NCBI GenBank assembly: GCA_949592205.1
Contig: CATIUR010000004.1
Span: 86,713,337-86,777,336, forward strand
Source: Helichrysum umbraculigerum
Lineage: Eukaryota > Streptophyta > Magnoliopsida > Asterales > Asteraceae
Length of the DNA stretch: 64,000 bases
Reading direction: 5' to 3'
A model generated the notes under the pieces. It saw nothing but the letters and a program-made list of their open reading frames with translations. It made no database searches and had not been told where the DNA came from. Shown here in pieces: positions 1 to 12,592 of the stretch (the first letter of the stretch is position 1; each line of letters starts with the position of its first letter). The position numbers and the translations under genes were made by a program.

Positions 1-1256
1 TTCTCTTATCTTGATCAATTCGAGTCTTTACTTTGGGTGTTAATTTTCCCGCACCGTTGTTCTCTTGTCTCTCTTGTGTGCTAATTTTCCTGCACTTTTA
101 GAGAGGGTTGATTCTTTTTGGAGAACACGAATGAGTAGGATAATCGAGTTGGATATTCTTCAAGATGTTCTTCATAACCTCAGAAATTCTAAGATAAGGT
201 TTTGGGAATTTGGGAAAGTAGGTTTATGATTAGGGTTTTTGAAGAAATGAAAAGGTTTAGGCTCAACAAGGTTTTCTAAGCGGATCATCGATACTAAAAA
301 TGAGTATCGGAAGGGTTTTGGGCTTGAAAGAGAAGGCTAAAAAGGGGTTCAAATCCTAAGGAATGTCAAGGTCATCTAATTGCCCCTATACCGCGTACGG
401 TACACACCAATATGGTCTCGAAGCGTATGTCAAGAGCAAGTTCTAATTCAGAGATACATGCATCGGCACACACAAGAAATGAACAATGTAGCTTAAAAAA
501 TGAATGCTTTTAAGGCTCAAAACCTCACTGCAAATTTGGGTTGTATGTGCCTAGTCATGCGATGCCCCTTTTAGATTGTCGTTTCTTGCTTAGTAAATTT
601 CTACCTTAATTTCCTTAAGTTTTTGAAATATTTTCCTCATATTTTGAAAATGGTTTCTTTCAGGCATACCAAAACTCAAAATTTTAGAGTTTAATCGTAA
701 GATTTAGCTCATATTTTAGTTTTATTGAAAAATATTTTTGAAAATTTTGAAAAAATTTAGGGAACATTTTCTGAGATATGCCATGTAGACATAAAAATCG
801 TTTATCCAAGGTATTCCATACCTACCATCCCACACTTAGGGGAACATTGTCCCTAATGTTCTCTTGAGTTGAGATTTTACGACTAAAATCCCACACTTAG
901 AGTTTGAACATGTAAGAAAATGTTTCCTAAGTGTTAAATTGGGCTGGCATCCCACACTTAGTGATAAGTTAGGATGTGGTACAGATTATAACACATAAAC
1001 TTAAGTGAACGTAGAATCATCAAAAACGGAGAAAGGTTTAAAATACTCCCCATTCTGTTTACTGGACAGGACCAGATTAGTGTAGAAATGGTGCTTGTGA
1101 TTTGCTGGATTGGAGGACCAGTCTCGTGAAAGATTATCCATTCCACAAAAAGCTAAGTTCTGCAATAAACATCAACACAACGTCATATCTCGAAAATAAT
1201 AAAGAGTTATAAAAATCTAAGTACTGAAATAAGGTAAATAAAATAAACTAAATAAA
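1..1256 (-). other. 3' noncoding region of element A
   Basis: No credible ORF. In minus orientation it follows the third ORF and leads toward the 3' PPT/LTR outside the window. It matches the reverse complement of B's 3' noncoding region (about 61920-63130), including the words around 390-410 that pair with B 62750-62765. The motif ATCCCACACTTAG (CTAAGTGTGGGAT on the element strand) occurs at 827-839, 888-900 and 949-961, spaced exactly 61 bp. Segments such as 600-780 are A/T rich without clear signals. Confidence 0.8.
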
Positions 1257-1916
1257 CTAAAAGTCATCAAGTAGATCATCGCTGTCAGGATCGAAGGCAG
1301 CAATAGCAGCAGCAAGGACTGAGGTGGGTGATAGTGCAGGCTCCTCAATTGTATCCATGCTCGGCTCAGTAATGCCAGTAGAGGCATGAGCGTGAGGTGG
1401 GCTAAAGACATCCAACACAGCCATCACCTGCTCAGTCGGTGAAGGCTCTGCTGATGCACTCCCTGATGACATAGCAGGATCAACAGCAGCAGGTGGAGCA
1501 GTGGAAGGTCCAACAGCGAACTGTCCAGCAGGAGGGAAGAATGACCAGGGCAGGCGAGACGGTCCTGGGTCCGGACCAAGATGGAACGGACAGTCGGAAG
1601 GCCTCGGAAGCCCTACATGCACACAGAGGGAAGACATGATGTCATGCTGAAGGTGGAGTGTCCGAAAGAGGGCCCAGGCTGCAACCGGGTCAGCTAGTGT
1701 AATCCAATACTCAAGAGTGGGTATGGGAGCTGACTGGTGAACAGGTGATGTGGGTCTCTCAGCGGATGGCTCCTTATGAGTGATCGGGACATCAGTAAGG
1801 TCCTCCTCGCTAATAGTGGGCATGGTCCTGCGTGCTCTACGTCCTCGTCTGCGATCTCTGCGACGTCTCGGTGGTATCTCAGCTATGATCTCTCTGGTGT
1901 CACTGGAGCTATCCAT
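1257..1916 (-). CDS. Athila third ORF (env-position protein), element A
   Basis: A 219-codon ORF beginning at the ATG at 1916-1914. The open frame extends 18 codons further upstream, but I chose this start because B's homologue starts at the same point and is also exactly 219 codons. The N-terminal 40 residues hold an arginine-rich stretch (PPRRRRDRRRGRRARR) that could bind nucleic acid or act as a nuclear localisation signal. Next comes the conserved segment EEDLTDVPITH, then a proline/serine-rich middle, and an acidic C-terminus DSDDLLDDF. I see no signal peptide, transmembrane segment or fusion peptide, so it does not look like a viral envelope glycoprotein despite its position. A splice-acceptor-like TTTCAGG directly precedes the ATG. 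Function unknown. Confidence 0.75.
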   Translation of the reverse strand: MDSSSDTREIIAEIPPRRRRDRRRGRRARRTMPTISEEDLTDVPITHKEPSAERPTSPVHQSAPIPTLEYWITLADPVAAWALFRTLHLQHDIMSSLCVHVGLPRPSDCPFHLGPDPGPSRLPWSFFPPAGQFAVGPSTAPPAAVDPAMSSGSASAEPSPTEQVMAVLDVFSPPHAHASTGITEPSMDTIEEPALSPTSVLAAAIAAFDPDSDDLLDDF

Positions 1917-2247
1917 CCTGAAACAGACAAAATAAACAGGTATTGCATAAAATGATAAATACAAATGCACAGAGATCTGATGACAGTGTGAAGATGTTTT
2001 ATAAAGATTTCTGTTATCAGAGTTCTGGCATTTGCATTTTTAAAACTTATCTCTGATTTTGTTAAAATTTGAAGTTTGTAGTCAGATAAGTAGCAAATCC
2101 TGAAATTTCGTTAGAGATAATCATACTTAACAAAAATAAACTAAGAAGTAAAAATTTGACAGAAAAGTAAAGATAAGCTTGGGGTGCCTCCCAAGAGCGC
2201 TTGTTTTACGAGTCTCTAGCTTGACTCTTTGTACCTTTCTTGAAGAC
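1917..2247 (-). promoter_or_regulatory. pol-ORF3 spacer with stem-loop and candidate splice acceptor (element A)
   Basis: Between the pol stop and the third ORF. A stem-loop with arms CTTGGG and CCCAAG lies at 2178-2195 and is conserved in B at 61063-61080. On the minus strand a pyrimidine-rich TGTCTGTTTCAG ends at 1918, leaving one G before the ATG at 1916. B has the same arrangement (TTTCAG ending at 61256, ATG at 61258). This suggests the third ORF is expressed from a spliced RNA. The donor is not identified. Confidence 0.55.
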
Positions 2248-5200
2248 TCATGAAGGTTCAAAGATGAAGACGTCTTCCCTGATGGGAAAGTCCTCAACAT
2301 AATGCTTTAAGTGATGACCATTAACCTTAAAATTACCTTCTGGAGCCTCGAGTTCAATTGCGCCATAGGTAAATACCTTTGAGATCGTGAATGGTCCGCT
2401 CCACCTACTTTTAAAGTTTCCGGAGAATTTCTTGAATCGCGAATTGAAGAGCAGCACTTTATCTCCTTGTTTGAACCTAGAGGGCTTTAACTTAGCGTCG
2501 TGGACCCTTTTAGTTCTTTCCTTGAAGCTCAGCGAACTGTCGTACGCTTGGTCTCTTAGTTCTGCTAACTCATTCAATTGCATTCTCCGTTGTTCTCCAG
2601 CTGCTGAAATTTCCAAGTTGCAATGTTTTAATGCCCAGTACGCCCGATATTCCAACTCAATTGGAAGGTGACACACCTTTCCGTAGACTAGCCGATACGG
2701 TGTGGCTCCTAATGGTGTTTTGTAGGCAGTTCTGAATGCCCACAACGCATCGTCTAATTTTTCGGCCAACCTATGCCTGTGATTTCTGACAGTTCGTTCC
2801 AATATCCTTTTCAAAGCCCGATTTGTTGCTTCAGCTTGCCCATTAGTTTGTGGATGGAAAGCCGTCGATGTTTTGTGAGTGACACCATACTGCTGCAGTA
2901 CTCGCATGAATTGAGTATTGCAGAAATGCGTGCCACGGTCACTGATTATAGCTCTAGGAGTTCCAAATCGACTAAACAACTTTTTGAGTAATTGGGTTAC
3001 TACTTTCGAATCGTTGGTCGGAAAAGCTTGAGCTTCGGCCCACCTGGAGACGTAGTCAACTGCGACTAAGAGGTACTCTTTACCGTTAGATTTAGGGAAT
3101 GGTCCCATAAAATCTAATCCCCAGATATCAAAGATCTCCACGGCCTGGATATTAGTAAGTGGCATTTCGTTACGGGCTGAGATATTGCCTTGCCTTTGGC
3201 AAATATCACAGCGCTTCACCAGGTCGCAAGCGTCTCGGAATATGGTTGGCCAATAAAAGCCGGCATCGTAAACCTTTCGTGCAGTCATTTTGTTGCCATG
3301 GTGTCCTCCAGTAGGTCCGTGGTGGCTCTGGTGTAGAATTAGTTCTGCCTCCTTCCCATCGACGCATCTTCGAATAAGTTGATCGGGACAAACCTTAAAG
3401 AGATAAGGATCGTTCCAATAATAGTTCTTGACATATCGGAAGAATTTTCGTTTCTGAGAGGTTGGCATTCCTTTTGGTATGATGTTTCCTACCAGATAAT
3501 TGGCGAAGTCGGCATACCAAGGGTTGTGTGTGAACTGTGACCCTTGTTGGTAGCCTCCTATAGTCATGAGTTGTTCTTCGGGGAACTGATCTTGAATATC
3601 GTTCTCGTGCAACTTCTCCATTGATGGATTTTCCAATTGGCTAAGATGATCGGCCGCGACGTTTTCTGCTCCTTTCTTATCTTTAATCTCAATATCAAAT
3701 TCTTGTAGGAGTAGAATCCATCGTAGAAGGCGCGGTTTAGCATCTTGCTTCTTGAAAAGGTATTTCAAAGCGGAGTGATCTGTATAGACAATAGTTTTGG
3801 ACAAGATTAGATAAGAACGAAATTTATCAAAAGCAAATACTACCGCAAGCAGCTCCTTTTCTGTAGTGGTGTAGTTTTCTTGAGCATCTGTGAGCGTTTT
3901 GCTGGCGTAGTATATTGGCTGAAAGTGTTTCTCCTTCCGCTGTCCCAGTACAGCTCCAACAGCGAAATCACTAGCGTCGCACATGTTTTCGAATGGAAGA
4001 CTCCAATCGGGGGCAACCATGATCGGTGCATGTACAAGCTGATCCTTCAGGTAGTTGAAAGCTTTGAGACATTCATCTGTAAAGTTAAACGAAGTATCTT
4101 TTTCGAGAAGATGAGTCATAGGTCGAGAAATCTTAGAGAAATCCTTAATAAAGCGACGGTAGAATCCGGCGTGACCTAGAAAACTTCGGGTGGCTTTCAC
4201 AGAAGTAGGGGGTGGAAGCTTTGAGATAGTCTCAACTTTTGCTTTGTCAACTTCAATTCCAGATTTTGAAATGCGGTGTCCAAGAACTATGCCTTCTTTC
4301 ACCATGAAGTGACATTTCTCCCAATTCAGAACTAGGTTTGATGCTTCACATCGAGCAAGCATTCTATCCAAGTTAGAAAGACAAGTGGTGAACGAATCCC
4401 CAAAAACTGAGAAATCGTCCATGAACACTTCCATACATTGTTCAATCATGTCGTGGAAGATTGCTACCATGCACCTTTAAAAGGTCGCAGGTGCATTACA
4501 TAAACCAAAAGGCATACGTCGGTAAGCAAACGTTCCATAGGGACAAGTGAACGTCGTCTTTTCTTGGTCCTTTGGATCGAGAGGTATCTGAAAATAGCCT
4601 GAGAAGCCATCAAGGAAGCAATAGAATTCGTTTCCTGATAACCTTTCGAGCATCTGATCAATGAATGGTAGAGGGAAATGATCTTTGCGTGTAGCTTCAT
4701 TTAGTTTCCGATATTCGATACACACCCTCCAACCATTGACGGTTCGTGTTGGAATCAATTCATTGTTTTCGTTAGCGATGACCATCATGTCTCCTTTCTT
4801 TGGGACGACTTGAACTAGGCTAACCCATGGGGAATCTGAGATAGGGTAGATCAAATCGGCATCCAGGAGTTTGATAACCTCCTTTTTCACTACGTCTTGA
4901 ATCTTCGGGTTGACTCTCCTTTGCCTTTGAGCTGATGGTCTGAAGTTGTTTTCCATTAAGATCTTATGCGTGCAGTAGTTTGGACAAATCCCTTGTATGT
5001 CAGAGATTTTCCAAGCAATCTCCTTCTTGTGTGACTTTAGAAGCTGTACCAGCCTTGCTTTCTCTTCGGGCTTCAATTCTTTAGATATGATAACCGGTAA
5101 GTGCGAAGTTCCTTCAAGAAAAGCATATTCAAGGTGTGGGGGAAGTTCCTTTAGTTACAATTTGGGTGGTTCTTCAGTAGATGGTTTCATCCTGGCAATC

Positions 5201-6132
5201 TCGTCTCTTTTAAGCTCGTCGTACGTGTTTTGATAGTCTGACTCTATTGTAGGTGATTCTGGAATGTCGGCTGATGCTATCTCAACCCATTCTGTATTGT
5301 TGGACAGCTCATCTTTTCTCAGCTCATATTTTTCTCGGGAAGATTGAGAGATTGTATTTTCTTCAGTGATTATTTCTTTTCCTTTTTCAGTTGTTGCAAA
5401 TCTCTGAAATTGAGCTGATGAAGACTTGCTGATGGTGATTTCTGGATTTTCACAACCTTCGGATGGTTGCGAAGTAGGTGTTTTAAGCATTGACTCTATT
5501 TTTTTAAGAGTCTTTAGAATTTCTTCCCTTGAGAGAGATGAATGATCTACTTCAGAAGTCGGGTTCCTTCGTAGCAGAGTGACAGGAGTGCCATATCCAA
5601 GAGGAGCAGTCAAGATGGAATTGAGCTGCGGCTCGGAATTCTTTAAAGGAAATAGTAACTCTCCAGATGTGTCGGAAGAATCCGAGATAGCTGAGCATAG
5701 ACCCACACCTTCTTCACAGAGTATTCTTGAAGTTATGATAGTATTGGGAAGGGGGTTAATGCTGCTTACTGCGAGGATCTCTTCCAGGTGTTCTTCAATT
5801 ATTTCCTGCATAGAATCTACAAGACCAAGATCTTCTCCCACAGGCTGTTTCATTAGTTTATCAACATTGAAGGTGACCTCTTCAGTTCCAACTCGGAGTT
5901 TTAAAGATTTGTTATTTACGTCAATGATGGCCTTGGCAGTGTTTAGGAAAGGTCTGCCAAGGATGAGTGGAACCTGGGTGTCCTCTTCAATATCCATAAC
6001 AACAAAATCAACTGAAAAGACGAATTTGTCGACACGGACCATAATATCTTCAGCAATTCCTCGGGGGAGTTTAATTGATCTATCTGCTAATTGGATGGTC
6101 ATACGCGTAGGCAAGAGTTCGTTTAATCCTAG
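2248..6132 (-). pseudogene. pol: Element A pol: protease C-terminus, RT, RNase H, integrase
   Basis: One reading frame runs from the C2 insertion point to the stop at 2248, interrupted by stops at 5155-5157 and 4477-4479 (the second is TAA where B has CAA). In order: the rest of the retropepsin region (RMTIQLADRSIKLPRG, LGRPFLNTA), RT with catalytic FMDDFSVFG near 4400-4420, RNase H (CDASDFAVG, TEKELLAVV, YTDHSALKYL; D, E, D present), the integrase zinc domain (HQSHH..., CDICQ) and the DDE core (GLDFMGPF, SDRGTHFC, NGQAEATNRA). The C-terminus ends FIFEPS. The RNase H Glu and integrase Cys residues are intact here, unlike in B. The 5' part of protease lies across C2 at 16014-16304. Cannot encode a full polyprotein as it stands. 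Confidence 0.92.
6128..6132. repeat. Target site duplication of C2 (CCTAG), left copy
   Basis: CCTAG abuts the left LTR end at 6133 and recurs at 16009-16013 directly after the right LTR end. A 5-bp duplication is typical of Ty1/copia integration. Confidence 0.92.
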
Positions 6133-7188
6133 TGATAGTCCCGTAATCACTATTAGTTAGTGATTTAGAATCTCAAAGTGTAAAGTTTAATTGTAGAAGG
6201 GGGGGTTGAATACAATTTAAAACAATTTCAGATTTTACCAAGTGTTTCAGTTTGTTTTAAATTGATTATCTATAACAGAGTATGACAGTATTGAAATAAC
6301 AGATTAAAGATATAACAGAATCAAAGAACGACAAGTAATAGTAGCTGAAAGTGAATTGTATTGATTAAATTCACGAAGTGTTGAATGCGGAATGGATTAA
6401 CCAAAGTTAATCCAATTCAAACACTTAGCTAAATTATTACAATGAAGAGTATTAACTACAGTGGACATACACGCTGATAGTTAACCTCGCTGAGTCTTAA
6501 TACACACCTAGACAAACTAGTTCTCTGACAAACAGAAGAACGGTGCATATGATGACTAGCCTCAATAGTACAAAGCACTGAACTATTTATACTACAAGAG
6601 TTCCTAAAATATCGCCTACAAAATAGGATCTTGGAAGGACACGTGTCGTTGCTTGATTGGTCCTGATCTCTGATAAACCAACATTCTGCGGGTCCCAATT
6701 CTTTTATCGCAAATATCTCGTTACCTTTAAACCAATCACTTGCTGCCACGTAATCTTTCAGACATACTTCGAACTGGAACACTCTTGCTGATGTATAGCT
6801 AAGTACAGTACTTTTTAGTACTAGATGATTGAGAGGCTTTATTGAATTAGTTACTGAAGATGCAGCAATCCTCCTCACTCACTGCGAGCTAACATGCTCT
6901 TGTAGAATGAATTGAACAGAAGATCTTCAGTGACTAGCTGTTATTCTGGCAGTGACTTTTGCCTTTATTGATTTGAAGAAGTAATGCTCTCGCTGATGTA
7001 GATCAGCGACACACCAAGTTGAGCTTTAAATCTTCCTCAGAATATCGAACAGAATGAATGACGATCAGCGAAACCTATCATTAGCAACAGCAGCTTCGAT
7101 ACAATCCATTTCTTCATCGAGTAGTGTATAGTTGAGTTGATCAGCGACCAATGACTTCATCATGGTCAGCGACCAGTGACTCAACAAT
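6133..7188 (-). repeat. C2 3' LTR
   Basis: 1,056 bp, nearly identical to 14955-16008. Differences are visible, for example GATTTAGAA here against GATTTGGAA, and TATGATGAC against TATGACGAC. A TATAAATAG box (element strand) lies at 6591-6583. The U3 end near 7130-7188 is dense in CAGCGAC and CAGTGAC words. An antisense-looking ORF inside has no recognisable product. Confidence 0.93.
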
Positions 7189-7200
7189 CTCCCCCTAAAT
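7189..7200 (-). other. C2 polypurine tract
   Basis: On the element strand TTAGGGGGAGAT directly abuts the 3' LTR start (TGTTGAGTC). This is the expected plus-strand priming site. Confidence 0.85.
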
Positions 7201-7433
7201 GATTGTGATTGAAGCTCCCTAGACAAACTTGTTGCTGTGAAAGTTTATAGTCAGTGTTTAAGAATTTAAAGATTCAGTGACTTTATACTTGTGATCCATT
7301 CATTTTTCTTTTTGGATTCTTTTGATATGATCTGAGTTTTGCACTTTGGTTTTCTCAAAAACAAAATTAGGTTTCATTGAACTGTATATCATAAAGTAAA
7401 TTTAGTTACAATAAACCTAATCTATTACAAGCT

Positions 7434-10400
7434 TCAATTTAAACACCCCCAAACTTCTTCTTCTTTTACGATGCCCAACTCACTCTGTAACTCATATTTG
7501 TCACTGGATGGCAGGAATCTGTACTGTCTAGCAAGCCCTTCTTCCATGATTGCTTTTCTCATAATTGAGTCATTGGGAAGTACACTGACTATTCTGATGA
7601 GATGTACAAGCTGCTCATGATCTATCTTTTCAAGTTCTGATTCTCTTTGGAAACACAGCTTTCCATTGAAGTCCTTGTAAACAATCCCTTTCTCACCTTC
7701 AGTAACTTCAGTGCCCTCAACCCTTGGCACTCCATCAGGAATTGACGGATTCAGTTTGCTGGTGTTTGGGACTCTGATAATTCTGTTGGTACCTGCCCTA
7801 TACCTTGGACTTGGTGGCTGCACTATCTCTTCACCAAATATGACAGTGTCTTCTGGTCTAAGTAGCTGTAGATCCACCATTTTCTTGAACAACCTGTCAA
7901 TCTCAGCCAGGACTTCTTCCTTTGCAGCACTTGAGGAGTGATTGATAGCAAGTCTAATTTCATTCCATTCTTCTCTATGAAGTTTACAGACTTGATCAAG
8001 ATTGATTGCTTGAGAATCCAATCCTCTGTGGATAAGTAGCTGAGCTTGAGACTTGTTCTTAGGCTTCTTCAGGTAGACTTTTGTGATAGGAGCAGGGTTT
8101 GATCTTCCAACCATTCTGACAGCATATTTCTTTCTGTCAATCTCATCCAACATTTTATCAGCAAAAGTCTTTGCTCCCCCTTTCTTTTTCAACTTGCTGC
8201 CCTTTTTATTTGCACAAATTTCTTGTTAAAGATCAGATTCTTCAACATCTTGAAGAAGTTTAGACAGCCTAAAGTCTTCATCTTCTTGCTTTCTTTTTAA
8301 GAAGATTTCTCTTTCTTTTTGAATGGCTTTATCTCCACTCAGCTTCAATAGAAAAGCTCGATCAGAATCAGCTTGTTCTTTCAGCTTTCTCTTTCTTTCT
8401 TCTTCTTCTTCTTCATCTAGCTCAGCTTGAAATTTTAAAAGCATCTCCCTCTCATGCTTTTGTCTCTCTTTAATTTTTCTTACTATTCGCTGCTGTTCAG
8501 TTTCTTCATGATGAGAACTTTCTGAAGTTACAACTGATGACAAAAGATGAGCATGAACAGAAGAATCTGACTCTGTGATCTCAGATTAAGAGTGATGATG
8601 AGTTGTAGTAGTTGTTGCTTCTGTTGGAGTGGTGATAGTGGGAATTGAGATGGTGATCTGTGTAGTTGCTGTTGTGGTTGTGGTAATTGGTGTGGTTGTG
8701 GTAATTGGTGCAGTTGTTGTTGCTGTTGTATGGATTGTTGCTGATGTTTGGATTGTTGCTGATGGAATGATTGCTGTTGCTGGGAATGCCTCAGATATGA
8801 CAGTGTCTGTATGAGGTTGCTGAATGATAGTTTTGAGATTGTGCATGGTGGCTGCTATTTCTTCTTCAGAGAAGTTTATCTTTTTAGAAGAAATGAACTC
8901 TGATGTGGGAGACTCGCTGGTCCTTTTTCTTTTTATTAAAATAGAAGAAATTGGTAGCAGATCTTCCATTTGATCATCAGAGACTACTGGTTGCTGATCT
9001 TCTTGCTGATCTTCTATTTGATCATCAGTGGCAACTAGTTGCTGATCTTCCATCTGATTAGCAACATCTTTTTCTTTCTTATCATTAGTACCAGCATCAG
9101 TGCCTTTTTCACTTGTCCCGTCATTCTTGACTTCTTTATCAGCACTATCTTGTATATCAGCAACATCATTTTTCTTTTCATCACTTCCATTATTACCATC
9201 ATTGTCATCATCATCATCATTATCTCCTTCATCCATATTGACAACATCATCTTCTTGTTGTCTATTCATCCATTCCCACCTCATCAGCTCAAAGCTTGCT
9301 GACTCCCCCATAACTCGTGCATTCTCATCAGCAGCCCACTCTTTGACTAGATAGTCATACCTTCTTTATTCATCAGGATGAAACTCAGGGAAAACACCCA
9401 TTTCTCTTTCCTCAGCGACATCCATATCTGATGAGTCATTATCAAAGGGAGTGTAATCCTTAGCATCATCATCTTCATTCTCCCCCTCAGCCTCAGAAAC
9501 GAATTGAATGATCTCCTCAAGTCTAATGCAGATTTTCTGATGATCTTCATGCATAGTTTCTAGACCAGCGATGGTTTCATGATGATTGGAGATAATTTGT
9601 GGAAGCTCGCTGATAATTTTGTCAGCATGAGTGATATAATCCACAACAGAAGATGCCATTGTTTTTTGTTTTTCATTGAGAGAGATTATTGCATCTTCAT
9701 GAGTTTTGAGGCTGATTCTGGTGAATGATGCGAGATCAGTAAGAGACTTTGCATGAGTTTCCAGAAGTCGATAGTGATCTATTTCAGCATTTGCAATAAG
9801 TGAGACCTTTTCTTTGATAGAATCACTCCAATCTGGAATGGGTTCGTAAGCTGTTGCAAGAGAGTGAACCTTATTAGTGAGATCAGTGAGTTTGCCAGTC
9901 AAAATCTCTATGTCTTCAGTAAGCATCCAAATTTGTTGCTGTGAAGCAGCAATGTACTCAAGCAGCAATTTGTCTGTTGATGATGTGGTGGAAGTTGATG
10001 CTTTGTTGGTTGGTGATTTTTGAGTGGTATGGGAGATTGGTGGAATTGTTTGTGATTCAAATTGAATTTCAACATTTGGTTGAGATGGTTGATCATCAGC
10101 ATGTTGAGCAATGTTATCACTGGAAATAGACATTTCATCTAATTCCTGAATGGGTGAAGTTATGAAATCAGCATGTGGTATAGTGGAGAAGGGTAGAGAT
10201 GAAATAACAGTATCATCTGGTTGCTTATTCATCTTTGGAAGTGTAAGATCATAAGATCCATGTTGCTGATCTTTTTCAGAAGAAGATGAAGAAGTATCCA
10301 TTGGTTGGGCTTCCTCAACATCATCAACTTGTGTTTTAGCTGATGGATCATTGGAAACAGAAAGGTCAACCTGTATCTCTCCCTGTGACTGGGGAGGGAC

Positions 10401-11779
10401 ATTGTCGATCGGTGCAGTGAAAGATGAGAGTTGGCCCGGGTCTGTAGCCAGTGATGTGTCATCAGTAATGAGTGTGTTAACACCCGCTGATGACACTAGC
10501 CCTTTGACTAAAACATCATCCTTTTGTGAGAATGATGAGTGGCTGATGGATTGACTCGATGGATGGGTGTGGGTTGCACCCGAATCACTGCTAACAATGG
10601 GTTGAGCCATTGTAGCTGTCTGTAGGCTTCCCTTTATAGAGTCACTGGACTTTTGTGAGTCCAGTGAAGCAGTTTTAGGCATAGGTTGATCAAGAGTGCC
10701 CGCAGGGACTGAACGTTCAGTTGCTGCTTCACTCTTGGCATCCTTAGACGTCTTTTTCTGACTCTGTCCCTGATCCTTTAATGTCAGGGACTTTAACTTG
10801 ATTTTCTTAGGAGCAGTTGGTGGCTTTTGCTTTGGTGGTTGATCAGCAATGGTCACTGGAGGTGTGATCAGTGACGTGATCGATGGGGGGGCAGAACCAG
10901 ACGGATGTATAGCTTGTAAAGGCTGGGGTGCAAGTATCCCCTTTGGTTTCATAAAATCAGGGAGAAGCACAGTTGCAGTTTTACTAAAAATTTGACTTCC
11001 TATCAGAGTAGGTTCAAAACCTCTAAATGAAATCCTATCATAGGATTTAAATTGATCTTTAAAAATAAGTGAAAGGAACCTAGGATAGGAAACAGATTTT
11101 GATCTGGTAGATTCACAGATTCTGGAAACAATATCATCAAAAATCACACTTGCATAGTCAACTTTTAAGGAGTTGACCAGTGACCAGCTTAACTGTGCTT
11201 CTAGGGAGTTGAATTGATCATAACTCCCTGTTTTTGTGCCCAAAGATTGAATAAAGTTTGAAAATAGGGCATTCCACACACCATCCATTTTAGATTTATG
11301 AACAGTAGAGTACTTACGATTTCCATTGCTATCCATAGTGTATTTGCAGTGAGTCCCACTGAGATTCACTATGCCTCCTTTGGCATCTTCTTTGTCAGGC
11401 AGTGGGTCGTAAGTATCGTGCTCAGGGAGTTGTAAAACAGTACGGATGGTGTGTGCAGAAATAATTTTTGACCTCCGTTATCGATAAAACCTTTAAGTTG
11501 AGAGATACTATTAACGATTGAGTGAGTACAGGTATACCAAAACTCACTCAACCATTCTGGATTCATCTTTTCAGGGGATAATGTGAGAGCAGGGAGAATA
11601 AAATGATTTTTCAGAAAAGTGATAATCTCTGCGTACTCTGTTTTAGGGCATGAAAGATTACCCAAATAATTTTCTTTTGGAACTGTAATGATATCATCTT
11701 CACCGACTGCATGAGCTCGAAGAGCTTTGATATCTGCAGTGGCAGTGTATGAGTTTAGAAAATATTTTGATTTAGCCAT
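7434..11779 (-). pseudogene. C2 env-position ORF (third ORF), frameshifted
   Basis: A series of minus-strand open segments (11779-11369, 11369-9366, 9311-8586, 8543-8226, 8192-7434) reads as one decayed long protein. The start at 11779 is ATG (MAKSKYFLNSYTATADIKAL). The N-terminal third is a probable globular domain. The middle is Ser/Thr/Gln/Pro-rich low complexity, and the 8586-9311 segment is very acidic (Asp/Asn runs) and then Thr/Ile-rich. The 8226-8543 segment is a charged helix (KIKERQKHEREMLLKFQAEL) likely to form a coiled coil. The last segment is a compact C-terminal domain. No signal peptide or membrane span is evident. The architecture parallels C1's third ORF, although I could not align the two at residue level. 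The first break, at 11369-11371, is a frameshift. Confidence 0.7.
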
Positions 11780-12592
11780 TACAGAACCTTTGAAAATCGT
11801 AGATTAAACGTTTATTTTAGGGTTTTGAAAAGCCAAAGGATTTTCGAAAATTAGTAAAGTGTAAAAGTTTACAAGTTGCTGATTTGTAGGTTTAAATAGT
11901 ACACTTTGCTAATGATCGTGTGGCTAAGATGAAAACAACGTGGGCAGTCGTGGTGGAAGATGTAGAGGTGGAGAGGGTTATGATGGTGGTGCGTGGTGGC
12001 ATTAATGGTGATGGGAGTGGTGTGCCGGAAAAAGTATGCTGACGTAGGAAAGAGAGTGTCAGAATCGCGCGATTTTTCCGATATACCATAAAACATTTAA
12101 TTTTGAAATCCGTTAAGTTAAATACACAAAGTACTAAATATAACGAATGTTTTGTTGATTGAAAATCACCATTAAATGATATCTTCAGTGAGTTTTGAAA
12201 GTTACTGAAGATACATAATCAATTTTCTTGATTTACCACAAAGAAAAATAGTCAAGAATAATAACATTGTTTCTTTATTTAGGCAAGGATGTAGTCTCGC
12301 TGATTTAAACACAACTTAGAATACTGAATAAACCATAGAGATGTGATCATTTTATAAATAAAGAAAAAAAGATTATTATTCTTGAATAAACCATAAAGAA
12401 TTTTTTTTTTTTTTTAATCATGAGTAAAGATTATGTTGTATATAAGTTGTATAACATATCATTAGATTGCTTCGTTACTGATTAAGTTACAACTTAGAAT
12501 ACTAACAAAATCAGTTTAGAAGAAATTAAGTCACTGATATAAAACAGTATGACATCATAATAAATACTCATGAGATAAAATGAACTATATGA
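11780..12592 (-). promoter_or_regulatory. C2 gag-ORF3 spacer: poly(A) tract and putative promoter
   Basis: This is where pol would be in an autonomous relative, and no pol remnant is visible. On the element strand, in order: A/T-rich DNA after gag; an A15 run (T15 at 12401-12415); a TACGTCA bZIP-type word near 12040; a TATTTAAA TATA-like box near 11893-11900; an AACCCTAAA telo-box-like word near 11816; and the ATG of the third ORF at 11779. The TATA-like box to ATG distance (about 115 nt) suits a plant promoter with a short leader. Confidence 0.5.

Noticed and set aside
5579..6160. Plus-strand 193-codon ORF
   Set aside because: Antisense to the protease region of A; a mirrored ORF occurs opposite B's homologous DNA (57841-57281), as expected from codon constraint.
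6456..6878. 140-codon ORF present in both C2 LTRs
   Set aside because: It spans the TATA box and transcription start region of the LTR; it is duplicated only because the LTRs are near-identical.
8629..9354. Plus-strand Val/Ile/Ser/Phe-rich ORFs resembling membrane proteins
   Set aside because: They are antisense to Asp/Thr-rich low-complexity coding DNA of C2's third ORF; composition artefact.
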